From positions 1 through 13,085 of the forward strand of contig CADCQV010000070.1 of assembly GCA_902803625.1 (NCBI GenBank): a stretch of 13,085 nt of DNA, in the 5' to 3' direction. Shown here piece after piece: positions 1 through 6,958 of this stretch (position 1 is the stretch's first letter; the number at the start of each line of letters is the position of its first letter). A program made the translations under genes and the position numbers. A model generated the notes under the pieces. The model was not told the origin of the DNA, searched no databases, and saw only the letters and a program-made list of their open reading frames with translations. Origin of the DNA: an uncultured Lachnospiraceae bacterium (GTDB taxonomy: Bacteria; Bacillota; Clostridia; Lachnospirales; Lachnospiraceae).

Positions 1-686
1 AGGTTATGTTCGGGGCGATCCCGAAGCACAGTCTGGCAGATCTCATCTATCAGGGTGCTTCCATAAGGGATGTCATTACCTGGGGTCCGATGGGTATAGG
101 CTTTATTTCCGGAGGCTCCGGGATCGCGGGAATGGGAAACCTGAGCCGTGACCATCTGGACTATCTTATCCGCAATCTGTCCGAGCTAGATACCATGTCG
201 GATGTTATAATAATAGATACGGCGGCAGGCATATCGGAAGCGGTGCTGGAGTTCCTCGTGGCCAGTAGGGAGATACTCCTCGTTACCACACCCGAGCCAA
301 CCTCCATTACCGACTCCTATTCTTTATTGAAGGCGCTGAATCTGCATTCAAAGTACAATAAAGATGAGACGAAGGTGAAGGTTATTACCAACAAGGTGGA
401 GACCACAGAGGAAGGAAAGCAGCTCTATTCCAAGCTGAGTGCTGTGGTAAACAGGTATCTGAAGATGCGTATGGAGTTTCTCGGGGTCGTGCCCTATGAT
501 AATGCGCTTGTCAAGGCGGTTATGCAGCAGAGCCCGGTTTCCATAAGCAACCCGCAGACCAAGGCGGCAAAGGCATTTACGGATATCGCAGACACACTTA
601 TGGATATTCCCCATACGGAGACCGTTTACAGAAGGGGAATGAGTGGATTTTTTGCGAATATACTTGCAGGAAGGAAATATTCATAG
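1..686 (+). CDS. flhG: FlhG (YlxH) MinD-like flagellar number ATPase, 5'-truncated by the window edge
   Basis: This is the C-terminal part of a MinD/ParA-type ATPase that, in known systems, works with the SRP-like GTPase FlhF to set the number and placement of flagella. The reading frame is already open at base 1, and the first ATG (base 6) lies inside the family's conserved core, so the true start and the N-terminal P-loop are upstream of the window. About 226 residues of a family near 290 are visible. Counting from the base-6 Met, residues 68-74 read IIIDTAA, the switch II / Walker B region. The stretch around residue 26 (ITWGPMGIGFISGGSG) and TTPEPTSITDSYSLLKAL near 94-111 are typical of FlhG rather than cell-division MinD. 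The tail (about 211-226, GMSGFFANILAGRKYS) could be the amphipathic membrane-targeting helix. The next gene's ATG follows the TAG stop directly. Its position just before cheB matches B. subtilis gene order. Confidence 0.93.
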   Translation, partial: VMFGAIPKHSLADLIYQGASIRDVITWGPMGIGFISGGSGIAGMGNLSRDHLDYLIRNLSELDTMSDVIIIDTAAGISEAVLEFLVASREILLVTTPEPTSITDSYSLLKALNLHSKYNKDETKVKVITNKVETTEEGKQLYSKLSAVVNRYLKMRMEFLGVVPYDNALVKAVMQQSPVSISNPQTKAAKAFTDIADTLMDIPHTETVYRRGMSGFFANILAGRKYS

Positions 687-1436
687 ATGTTTAGTGATTA
701 TGTTTCGCCCGGCGACAGGCTGGAGCTTACATCCACAAGGTTTTCCGAGGAAAACGCGGCTGATCTGGAGGGAAAAGCCGGCGCAAGGGGACGTGTCTAC
801 GTTTCAAAGGTTTATGACATACGTTCCGAGGAAGAAATAGAGATAGAGATGCCCATAGAGAAGGGAAAGCTTATCCTTTTACCCGTGGGCGGAGAATTTG
901 ACCTGTGCTTTTACACCTCCTCCGGACTCTTCCAGTGTTATTCGGTGATAAAGGACAGGTTCAAGACAAACAATCTCTTCATCCTGGTGATGGAGCTTAC
1001 CAGCGGCCTGAGGAAATTCCAGAGGCGTGAGTATTACAGGTTCAATTGTATTCTCGACATGAAAAGCAGGAAGCTGAGCGAAGAGGAAGAGGAAGCATAT
1101 GTTTCCCGTTCGGTTGAATTCCTGGATACGGATCTGACCTTAGAGGACGGAGTGATAGTGGATATAAGCGGCGGTGGCGCCAGATTTGTTTCCAAGCATA
1201 AATACGAGAAGGATACAAAGATGCTTTTCAAGTTTTCACTGATGGTGGATGGAAAGCCGCAGAAGTTTTCGATAGTCGGACGCATAATCACGTCCAATCC
1301 CAAGGAGGGGGTAAAGGACAGATTTGAAAACCGGATCAAATTCCTGAATCTGGACAGCCACGGCAGGGAGGATATCATAAGATATATTTTCGAAGAGGAG
1401 CGTAAGATCAGAAGGAGGACCAGCGATAGCCGCTGA
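687..1436 (+). CDS. YcgR-like PilZ-domain c-di-GMP effector (flagellar brake type)
   Basis: A 249-residue protein with two domains. Residues about 5-105 look like the N-terminal YcgR/flagellar-brake beta domain, opening with SPGDRLELTS. Residues about 110-240 are a PilZ domain carrying both c-di-GMP motifs: RREYYR at 113-118 (the RxxxR switch) and DISGGGARF at 159-167 (the D/N-x-S-x-x-G motif). Known relatives bind c-di-GMP and then act on the flagellar motor to slow or bias rotation (YcgR in enterics, YpfA/DgrA in Bacillus). Both binding motifs are intact, so ligand binding is a firm inference; action on the motor is inferred from family and context. The start codon abuts the flhG stop, and a Shine-Dalgarno-like AGGAAGG lies within the flhG end. 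No membrane segment or signal peptide is seen. Confidence 0.88.
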   Translation: MFSDYVSPGDRLELTSTRFSEENAADLEGKAGARGRVYVSKVYDIRSEEEIEIEMPIEKGKLILLPVGGEFDLCFYTSSGLFQCYSVIKDRFKTNNLFILVMELTSGLRKFQRREYYRFNCILDMKSRKLSEEEEEAYVSRSVEFLDTDLTLEDGVIVDISGGGARFVSKHKYEKDTKMLFKFSLMVDGKPQKFSIVGRIITSNPKEGVKDRFENRIKFLNLDSHGREDIIRYIFEEERKIRRRTSDSR

Positions 1437-1444
1437 AAAAAGAT

Positions 1445-2599
1445 ATGGGTAATAGTGATCAAAAGAAAATACTGGTTGTAGATGACTCTGCACTCATGAG
1501 AAGGATTGCCGGTGATATAATTGACGGTGACAGCAGATATCATGTGGAGGACAGAGCGAAGGACGGTATTGAAGCGCTTGAACTTCTGCAGAAGAAGTCA
1601 TATGACGCAGTCGTGCTGGATGTCAATATGCCGCGGATGAGCGGACTGGAGCTCCTTAAGGAGCTTCAGAAGCGGAGAATAAGCGCCAGGATTCTTATGT
1701 TCTCCTCTACTACGGGAGAGGGAACGAAGGAAACCATAGAAGCACTTGAGCTCGGTGCGGTGGACTTTATTCAAAAGCCTGCAGGTCTGGCTGCCCTGAA
1801 GGACGGAGAATTCAAGGACCACTTCCTGAGACTACTGGCTGTGGTCGCCAGAGCGAGCCTGGTGGGCGGCGTAGGTACTGTAACGACAACCTCCAGAGCG
1901 ACAGTTCCGCAGCATAAGAGCGTTTCAGAGTATGAGGCAAAAGGATCCGGTACCTTTACCAGGATCAACTTCTCCAATGCAAGGGACATCAAGCTGAGAA
2001 GTGCTGTTCCGGCTGTGTCGGGAGAAAAGTGTATCGCCATTGCCTGTTCCACAGGAGGCCCGAAGGCATTACAGCAGGTCATTCCTTATATTCCTGCGGG
2101 AATAAATGCTCCCATACTTCTGGTGCAGCATATGCCGCCCGGCTTTACGAAGTCTCTTGCCGAAAGGCTTGACACCTTGTCAAAGGTAAGGGTGAAGGAA
2201 GCCGCCGACGGGGATCTTCTGGAAAAGGGCACCGTTTATCTCGCGGCCGGAGGGAAGCATATGAAGGTCGGCAGGAGCGGAGGCCACATGAGGATCTACT
2301 ACAGTGATGAGCCGGCAAGGGAGGGCGTTAAGCCCGCGGCAAACTATATGTATGAATCCCTGACCGACTCTCCCTATGCGGAGATCTGCTGTGCAGTACT
2401 TACCGGAATGGGTGCGGACGGCACTGCCGGTATAGAGAATCTTGAGAAACAGAAAAAAATCTATGTGATCGCCCAGGACGAAGCAACAAGCGCGGTATAT
2501 GGCATGCCAAGGGCAATAGCGCTTACCGGGCTTGTCAGCGAGATAGTACCGCTGAACAGGGTGGCTGATGCGATCGCGAAGCACGTGGGGGTAAGGTAA
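1445..2599 (+). CDS. cheB: CheB, receptor-modifying methylesterase/deamidase
   Basis: CheB removes methyl groups from chemoreceptor glutamates and can deamidate glutamines, giving adaptation; its activity rises when CheA phosphorylates its receiver domain. The 384-residue protein has the expected layout. A receiver domain covers about 7-125, with acidic pair D13/D14, phospho-acceptor D59 in VVLDVNMPRMSG, S87/S88 and K111 in FIQKPAG. A linker of about 70 residues follows. The methylesterase domain covers about 192-382, with the catalytic triad S202 (ACSTGGPKAL), H229 (VQHMPPGFT) and D325 (GMGADG). All key residues are present. It starts 8 bases after the PilZ gene with no close strong Shine-Dalgarno (the nearest GGAGG lies about 25 bases upstream), so translational coupling is likely. 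The partner methyltransferase gene cheR is not in this window. Confidence 0.98.
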   Translation: MGNSDQKKILVVDDSALMRRIAGDIIDGDSRYHVEDRAKDGIEALELLQKKSYDAVVLDVNMPRMSGLELLKELQKRRISARILMFSSTTGEGTKETIEALELGAVDFIQKPAGLAALKDGEFKDHFLRLLAVVARASLVGGVGTVTTTSRATVPQHKSVSEYEAKGSGTFTRINFSNARDIKLRSAVPAVSGEKCIAIACSTGGPKALQQVIPYIPAGINAPILLVQHMPPGFTKSLAERLDTLSKVRVKEAADGDLLEKGTVYLAAGGKHMKVGRSGGHMRIYYSDEPAREGVKPAANYMYESLTDSPYAEICCAVLTGMGADGTAGIENLEKQKKIYVIAQDEATSAVYGMPRAIALTGLVSEIVPLNRVADAIAKHVGVR

Positions 2600-2600
2600 T

Positions 2601-4769
2601 ATGGATGTAGGCCAGTATTTAGGTATTTTCCTGGATGAATCCCAGGAACACATTCAGGCACTTAATGACAACCTTCTGACTCTGGAGCAGGATCCGGAGA
2701 ACGAGGATTCCATTAATGAAATATTCCGTGCCGCACATTCACTGAAGGGAATGGCGGGTACAATGGGATATAAACGCCTGCAGAGACTTACACATGACAC
2801 CGAGGATGTCTTTTCGGCGATCCGCGGCGGTCAGATGAAGGTCACTTCAAATCTCATCGATATCCTTTTCCAGGCACTGGATGCCATACAGGGATATGTG
2901 GATACGATAAGGGATTCTTCCGACGAAGGCGAGGATGACAACGAATCCATTATAGCCGAGCTGAATAAGTTCCTGGAGGGCGGCGGTGCACCGGCTGCGG
3001 AAGGCGGTGGGGCGGCTGCTGAAGCTGCAGCTCCCGAGGGAGCGGAGAATCAGGAATCTGCAGACGGTGATAAGGCTGTTTACAGGACCATTGTTCTGGA
3101 AGAGGCCCAGAAGGATGTGATGAAGGATGCCATAGTGGCGGACAAGAAGGTGTACGGCTTCACGGTTTACATCGATGAGAACTGTATGCTGAAGGCTGCC
3201 AGGGCTTTTCTGGTATTCAAGGCCATTGAAGAGATGGGCGAGATCATTGTCAGCGACCCTTCCTCACAGGATATAGAGGATGAGAAGTTTGATTTCTCAT
3301 TCAGTATCTTCGTTATTACCGGCGAACCCATGGATAAGATCGTGGCTGCCATTAAATCCGTATCCGAGATAGAAGAGGTTGTCGGAGAAGAATATAACGA
3401 GGAGATGGTAGACAATAACGGTACCGCTCCGGAAGAGGCAGAGGCTTCCTCTGCAGAAGCGGCACAGGAGGCCGGGGGCGAGGATACGGCGGCCGCTGCA
3501 GAGAGTGCAGAGGTTTCCGTTGAGCATACTGCGGCAGCTCCCCAGGCTGAGACGGCTGCTTCATCCGCAGCATCAAAGAAGGCCGCTCCCGCCAAGAAAC
3601 CGGTTGCGAGCCAGACAGTCCGTGTGGATATCGAGAAGCTGGATATTCTGATGAATCTGGTTTCCGAGCTTATCATCGCAAAGAATGCCCTTGTTTCTTC
3701 GGCAGCACAGATGTCGGGCGGCTCCAATTCGGAGAGTCAGGTTATTACCGAGAACGTTGAATATCTGGAAAGTGTTACCACCAACCTTCATGAATCGGTT
3801 ATGAAGGTCAGGATGGTACCTATAGAGAGCGCACTCCAGAGATTCCCCAGAATGATAAGGGATCTCGAAAAGAAGCTCGGCAAGCGTATGCAGCTCACCA
3901 TCACCGGTGAAGAGACAGAGCTTGACCGTACAGTGGTTGACCAGATAGGCGATCCCCTTATGCACCTTCTTAGAAACAGCGCGGATCACGGTCTGGAGAC
4001 TCCGGATGTCAGAAGCGAGAGAGGAAAGCCGGAAACCGGTTCCATTTTCCTCAATGCTTATCAGGAGGGCAATAACGTTATCATCGAAGTAGGTGACGAC
4101 GGTAACGGTATTGATGTAGAGGCTGTCAGAAGGAAGATAATAGAGAGAAACTTTATCCCCGAAGAGCAGGCTCTGCAGATGAATGACAAGGAAGTGATCG
4201 ATGTTCTCTTTGATCCCGGCTTCTCAATGGCGAAGAAGGTTACGGATATTTCCGGAAGAGGCGTGGGTCTGGACGTTGTAAAGAGCAATATTGAGCAGCT
4301 CGGCGGAGATGTCGAGGTGAAGACAAAGCTTGGCGAAGGCTCCACCTTTATCGTCAGACTTCCTCTCACCCTTGCCATCATACAGGCTCTTATGGTTCTC
4401 GTGGGCGGTGAGAAGTACGCCATTGCTCTCGGAAACATACAGACCATCGAGGATATACCTGTTTCAGAGATCAGACTTGTGGAGAATAAGGAAGTTATAC
4501 AGCTCCGCGGCTCTGTTATTCCCATTATCAGGCTTTCGGATATGCTGGATGCCCCCGAGGTTGAGAGAAACAATGAGAACCTCATAATAGTTGTCGTAAA
4601 GAAGGGAGACAGCCTGGCCGGTCTTGTGGTGGATGAGCTTATGGGCCAGCAGGAAGTTGTTATCAAGTCCCTCGGAAAATATATCAACACAAGCAGGATC
4701 ATAAGCGGTGCCACCATCCTCGGAGACGGCGAAGTTGCACTGATCATTGATTCAAATGCACTGTTCTAA
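2601..4769 (+). CDS. cheA: CheA, chemotaxis histidine kinase
   Basis: CheA autophosphorylates on the HPt histidine in response to receptor state and passes phosphate to CheY and CheB. The 722-residue protein has all five domains. P1/HPt covers about 1-122, with H46 in FRAAHSLKGMAGTMG. P2, the response-regulator docking domain, covers about 158-265 and includes KAARAFLVFKAIEEMG. The P3 dimerisation helices cover about 338-405. P4, the HATPase domain, covers about 408-588, with N box HLLRNSADHGLE (455-466), G1 GDDGNGID (498-505), G2 GRGVGLDVV (552-560) and GEGSTF (578-583). P5, the CheW-like domain, covers about 590-720. Two Ala/Glu-rich flexible linkers flank P2 (about 126-155 and 268-335). 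Its ATG is one base after the cheB stop, and its Shine-Dalgarno (GGGGGTAAGG) lies within the end of cheB. Confidence 0.99.
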   Translation: MDVGQYLGIFLDESQEHIQALNDNLLTLEQDPENEDSINEIFRAAHSLKGMAGTMGYKRLQRLTHDTEDVFSAIRGGQMKVTSNLIDILFQALDAIQGYVDTIRDSSDEGEDDNESIIAELNKFLEGGGAPAAEGGGAAAEAAAPEGAENQESADGDKAVYRTIVLEEAQKDVMKDAIVADKKVYGFTVYIDENCMLKAARAFLVFKAIEEMGEIIVSDPSSQDIEDEKFDFSFSIFVITGEPMDKIVAAIKSVSEIEEVVGEEYNEEMVDNNGTAPEEAEASSAEAAQEAGGEDTAAAAESAEVSVEHTAAAPQAETAASSAASKKAAPAKKPVASQTVRVDIEKLDILMNLVSELIIAKNALVSSAAQMSGGSNSESQVITENVEYLESVTTNLHESVMKVRMVPIESALQRFPRMIRDLEKKLGKRMQLTITGEETELDRTVVDQIGDPLMHLLRNSADHGLETPDVRSERGKPETGSIFLNAYQEGNNVIIEVGDDGNGIDVEAVRRKIIERNFIPEEQALQMNDKEVIDVLFDPGFSMAKKVTDISGRGVGLDVVKSNIEQLGGDVEVKTKLGEGSTFIVRLPLTLAIIQALMVLVGGEKYAIALGNIQTIEDIPVSEIRLVENKEVIQLRGSVIPIIRLSDMLDAPEVERNNENLIIVVVKKGDSLAGLVVDELMGQQEVVIKSLGKYINTSRIISGATILGDGEVALIIDSNALF

Positions 4770-4770
4770 G

Positions 4771-4780
4771 AGGGGGAAGG
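4771..4780 (+). promoter_or_regulatory. Strong ribosome binding site for cheW
   Basis: The purine run AGGGGGAAGG lies 7 bases before the cheW ATG and follows the cheA stop directly. It sets the cheW start and gives cheW a ribosome entry site independent of cheA translation. Confidence 0.75.
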
Positions 4781-4787
4781 TAAAGTT

Positions 4788-5252
4788 ATGGCTGACGAAT
4801 TAAGAATCATAGATAATGATGTTACCCAGTATATCGTTGTGGGGCTCGGCAATGAGCAGTACGGAATAGATATCAAGTATATCGACAATATCGTCCGTAT
4901 GCAGAGGATCACCAGAGTACCCAAGAGCTCAGAGTATTTCCGTGGTGTCATCAATCTTCGCGGCGAGGTAGTACCTGTAATGAGCCTCAGGATAAAGATG
5001 GGACTTCCCGAGGATGAGATAACCGGTAAGAGCCGTATCATCATCCTGAAGGTGGATCAGAGCGGAAGCATCGGGGTACTGGTTGACGAGGTAAAGAAGG
5101 TTTATAACCTCAGGGCCGATGATGTCGAGGACAATGTTTCACATGACAGCAAGAGCGGCGTGCAGTCATTTATCAGTGGTGTAGGAAAGGTTGAGAACGG
5201 ACTGGTTTCTCTGCTGGATATTTCCACGATCATCGGAGAGGTGGATATTTAA
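4788..5252 (+). CDS. cheW: CheW, receptor-kinase coupling protein
   Basis: CheW bridges chemoreceptors and the P5 domain of CheA in the polar signalling arrays. The protein is 154 residues, normal for the family, and is one CheW domain from about residue 12 to 150. The conserved core PKSSEYFRGVINLRGEVVPV sits near 45-64, with the NLRG turn at 56-59, followed by GVLVDEVKKV (96-105) and a C-terminal LLDISTII stretch (142-149). It is encoded 18 bases after cheA behind its own strong Shine-Dalgarno, and is followed by the window's only structured intergenic region. Nothing is missing from the fold, and there is no receiver extension, so this is CheW rather than CheV. Confidence 0.97.
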   Translation: MADELRIIDNDVTQYIVVGLGNEQYGIDIKYIDNIVRMQRITRVPKSSEYFRGVINLRGEVVPVMSLRIKMGLPEDEITGKSRIIILKVDQSGSIGVLVDEVKKVYNLRADDVEDNVSHDSKSGVQSFISGVGKVENGLVSLLDISTIIGEVDI

Positions 5253-5263
5253 CGCCGATCAGA

Positions 5264-5340
5264 ACACGCCTTGGGCGTGTCAGCGGTTCGCATGATATGC
5301 CCCCTGGGGCATCACAACTTGCAACGTCCCTTTGGGGCGT
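5264..5340 (+). repeat. Three tandem hairpins with related sequence between cheW and cheC
   Basis: Three inverted repeats follow one another. The first, 5264-5280, is ACACGCC-TTG-GGCGTGT (perfect 7-bp stem). The second, 5297-5312, is ATGCCC-CCTG-GGGCAT (perfect 6-bp stem). The third, 5324-5340, is ACGTCCC-TTT-GGGGCGT (7 bp with one G-U pair). Each is followed by TCA, and the second and third share GGGGC(A/G)TCACAA. Centres are about 28-32 bases apart. The stems differ while pairing is kept, which suggests either related repeat units or selection for RNA structure. No T-run follows any of them, so they do not look like factor-independent terminators. An mRNA processing or stability element, or a genome-specific palindromic repeat family, are both possible. 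Confidence 0.8.
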
Positions 5341-5348
5341 CACAATAA

Positions 5349-5364
5349 AAGGAGGGATCCTTCC
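5349..5364 (+). promoter_or_regulatory. cheC ribosome binding site with possible occluding hairpin
   Basis: AAGGAGG at 5349-5355 is a near-perfect Shine-Dalgarno, 9 bases before the ATG at 5365. It fixes the cheC start in preference to an in-frame TTG at 5332, which lies inside the third hairpin. GGAGG (5351-5355) can pair with CTTCC (5360-5364) across a GATC loop, with one G-U pair, so the site may be partly masked in the mRNA. The pairing is seen in sequence; any regulatory effect is inference. Confidence 0.65.
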
Positions 5365-5994
5365 ATGGCAGAATTGGATCTTAACCACGTAGACGATATG
5401 TATTTTGATGTCCTGAAGGAGATCGGAAATATCGGAGCCGGAAATGCCGCTTCAAGCCTGGCACAGATGCTTCAGGCAAAGGTGGAGATGAAGGTGCCGA
5501 GAGTTGAGCTTCTGGGCTTCAATCAGATCGGAGAAGCCATAGGCGGCGACGAGCAGATCATGGCAGGAATATATGTTCTTGTTCAGGGTGACATTACCGG
5601 AAGCATGATGTTTCTGCTGGAGCAGAAATCAGCTCAGAGGCTCATCGGGAATATGATGAGCGCGATGGGTATGGAGCCCGGCGGCGGGGAAGTTTTAAGT
5701 GAAATGGAGCAGTCGGTTCTGAAGGAGATAGGAAATATCATTACCGGTGCATATCTCAATTCGCTCTCCGCAATGACGAATCTGAAGATAACCGAATCTG
5801 TTCCCGATCTCACCGTCGATATGGCCGGAGCGATACTATCTGTTCCTGCAATAGAATTCGGTATGGTTGGTGACAAGATGCTTATGATACAGACGGCATT
5901 CAGTAACGACGATGAGCTGAACGGATATTTTATCCTTGTTCCGGATCTGCCTTCATACAGCAAGCTGCTGTCTGCCCTTGGAATATCGATCTGA
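5365..5994 (+). CDS. cheC: CheC, CheY-P phosphatase
   Basis: CheC dephosphorylates CheY-P and binds CheD, giving feedback between response-regulator state and receptor deamidation in B. subtilis-type chemotaxis. The 209-residue protein is a tandem of two CheC/CheX-like halves, each with the D/S-xxx-E-xx-N phosphatase signature: D15, E19, N22 in DVLKEIGNIGAGNA, and S117, E121, N124 in SVLKEIGNIITGA. Both sites are intact, as in active CheC. No FliY-type C-terminal SpoA domain is present, which separates it from FliY. The start is the ATG at 5365 because of the Shine-Dalgarno 9 bases upstream. The two catalytic helices are also a near-identical direct repeat in the DNA. Confidence 0.97.
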   Translation: MAELDLNHVDDMYFDVLKEIGNIGAGNAASSLAQMLQAKVEMKVPRVELLGFNQIGEAIGGDEQIMAGIYVLVQGDITGSMMFLLEQKSAQRLIGNMMSAMGMEPGGGEVLSEMEQSVLKEIGNIITGAYLNSLSAMTNLKITESVPDLTVDMAGAILSVPAIEFGMVGDKMLMIQTAFSNDDELNGYFILVPDLPSYSKLLSALGISI

Positions 5995-6053
5995 AGATAA
6001 AAAGTAAGTGTGTATGATATTCCGGGTTGTTTGCAGATATAGAGGTTGAAGAT

Positions 6054-6539
6054 ATGAGTGAGCTGATAAAAGTCGGGATGGCGGACTTGAAGCTCTGCCC
6101 GAAGGGACAGGGCATTACCACACTGGGACTAGGATCCTGTGTGGGCGTTGCCATTAGGGATAAGGTTACCGGAAACGGAGGACTTGCCCATGTGATGCTT
6201 CCTGACAGCACGGCGATCAGGAGTAATCAGAATATAGCGAAATTTGCGGATACAGGCGTAAAGGAGCTGGTGCGTCTGATGGAGCAGCAGGGAGGCAGCA
6301 GAGCCAGATTCACCGCCAAGATAGCGGGCGGGGCAAAGATGTTTGCCTTCTCCAATAATACAGCCCTGGTCAATGTGGGAGACAGGAATGTGGAAGCGGT
6401 GAAAAAGGTGCTTGCCGAGCTTAGAATCCCCATCCTTGCCCAGGATACCGGACTGAATTTCGGTCGTACAGTTGAGTTTTTTCCGGAGACCGGAGATTAT
6501 ATAATTAAGGCTGTCGGCAAACCGGTGAAAACCATATGA
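6054..6539 (+). CDS. cheD: CheD, chemoreceptor glutamine deamidase
   Basis: CheD deamidates specific receptor glutamines and is bound and regulated by CheC. The 161-residue protein matches the family's usual length. The catalytic residues are visible: T23, C29 in TLGLGSCVGVAI, and H46 in LAHVMLP. They match in spacing the Thr21/Cys27/His44 set described for Thermotoga maritima CheD. KIAGGAKMF further on is also typical. The ATG at 6054 has GAGG 8 bases upstream and begins MSELIKVGMAD, the normal N-terminus, so it is preferred to an in-frame TTG at 6027. The cheC-cheD gap is 59 bases. The stop overlaps the next gene's start (ATGA), which predicts translational coupling. Confidence 0.97.
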   Translation: MSELIKVGMADLKLCPKGQGITTLGLGSCVGVAIRDKVTGNGGLAHVMLPDSTAIRSNQNIAKFADTGVKELVRLMEQQGGSRARFTAKIAGGAKMFAFSNNTALVNVGDRNVEAVKKVLAELRIPILAQDTGLNFGRTVEFFPETGDYIIKAVGKPVKTI

Positions 6540-6955
6540 GTGATGTGGCAGAGGTAGAAAATCAGGAAACAGCTCCTGAAGAACCACAGGAAGAAAAAAC
6601 AGAAGAGGAAAAACAGGATGAAGAGGAAGAGGTAGTCGAACCTCTTCATCTTCGTACAAAGACAGTTCCTACCATAGTGATGCTTTTCGGGGGAGGGGCT
6701 GCAGCCATATTTACCTTTGTCCGGCATGATCCGCTGCTCACATCGCTGGAGATCATATTTGTGGCTTTGGTCATCTTCCTTGTTCTCGGGGATATACTAA
6801 AGCTGCTTCTTGATACAATAGAGATAGAGCCTCCTGAGGAAAAGACGGGAGAAAAGGACAAGGTGATCGAGAGATCCTCCGGTGAAGAGGCAGGAGATAC
6901 CGCTCCCGGCGGGGGTTCCGGGGAAGAGATAAGTACCGAGGAAATAGAAACATAA
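6536..6955 (+). CDS. Uncharacterised two-helix membrane protein with acidic tails
   Basis: I do not recognise this 139-residue product as a named family. It begins with a very acidic, Glu/Gln-rich segment (about 1-36) and a short basic patch (HLRTKT, 38-43). Two hydrophobic helices follow, about 44-62 (VPTIVMLFGGGAAAIFTFV) and 69-92 (TSLEIIFVALVIFLVLGDIL and beyond), separated by a short RHDPLL turn. An acidic, Gly-rich tail runs from about 94 to 139. The layout suggests a membrane hairpin with both tails in the cytoplasm. It overlaps the cheD stop by four bases and ends three bases before fliA, so it is made with the chemotaxis proteins. B. subtilis has no gene at this place in its operon. 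A structural or export-related role at the flagellar base is possible, but nothing in the sequence shows it. Confidence 0.82.
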   Translation: MSDVAEVENQETAPEEPQEEKTEEEKQDEEEEVVEPLHLRTKTVPTIVMLFGGGAAAIFTFVRHDPLLTSLEIIFVALVIFLVLGDILKLLLDTIEIEPPEEKTGEKDKVIERSSGEEAGDTAPGGGSGEEISTEEIET

Positions 6956-6958
6956 GAT

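Noticed and set aside
4330..4587. Open frame of 85 codons on the plus strand inside cheA in another frame
   Set aside because: It overlaps the CheA ATPase/CheW-like coding region, has no convincing ribosome site and no recognisable protein features.
4061..4747. Open frame of 228 codons on the minus strand inside cheA
   Set aside because: It lies wholly antisense to a fully motif-supported cheA, has no recognisable domain and Ser/Ile/Thr-rich composition typical of a shadow frame. The same holds for the other minus-strand frames in the window.
5254..5261. GCCGATCA resembling a sigma-28 -10 box just after cheW
   Set aside because: There is no TAAA-like -35 element at the required distance upstream (the bases there are GGAG).
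5264..5340. Factor-independent terminators in the cheW-cheC gap
   Set aside because: The stems are good, but none is followed by a T-run on either strand, and the downstream genes cheC and cheD belong to the same functional set.
5332..5364. TTG start giving CheC 11 extra residues
   Set aside because: The TTG lies inside the third hairpin and has no ribosome site, whereas the ATG at 5365 has AAGGAGG at ideal spacing and gives a normal CheC N-terminus.
6027..6053. TTG start for CheD
   Set aside because: The ATG at 6054 has GAGG 8 bases upstream and the expected CheD N-terminus, with catalytic residues at positions matching known CheD.
5995..6053. Possible promoter before cheD (TATGAT at 6013-6018; TAAA at 5998)
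   Set aside because: The TATGAT box has no acceptable -35 at 16-18 bases. The TAAA to GATAT spacing and the triplet before GATAT do not fit a sigma-28 promoter.
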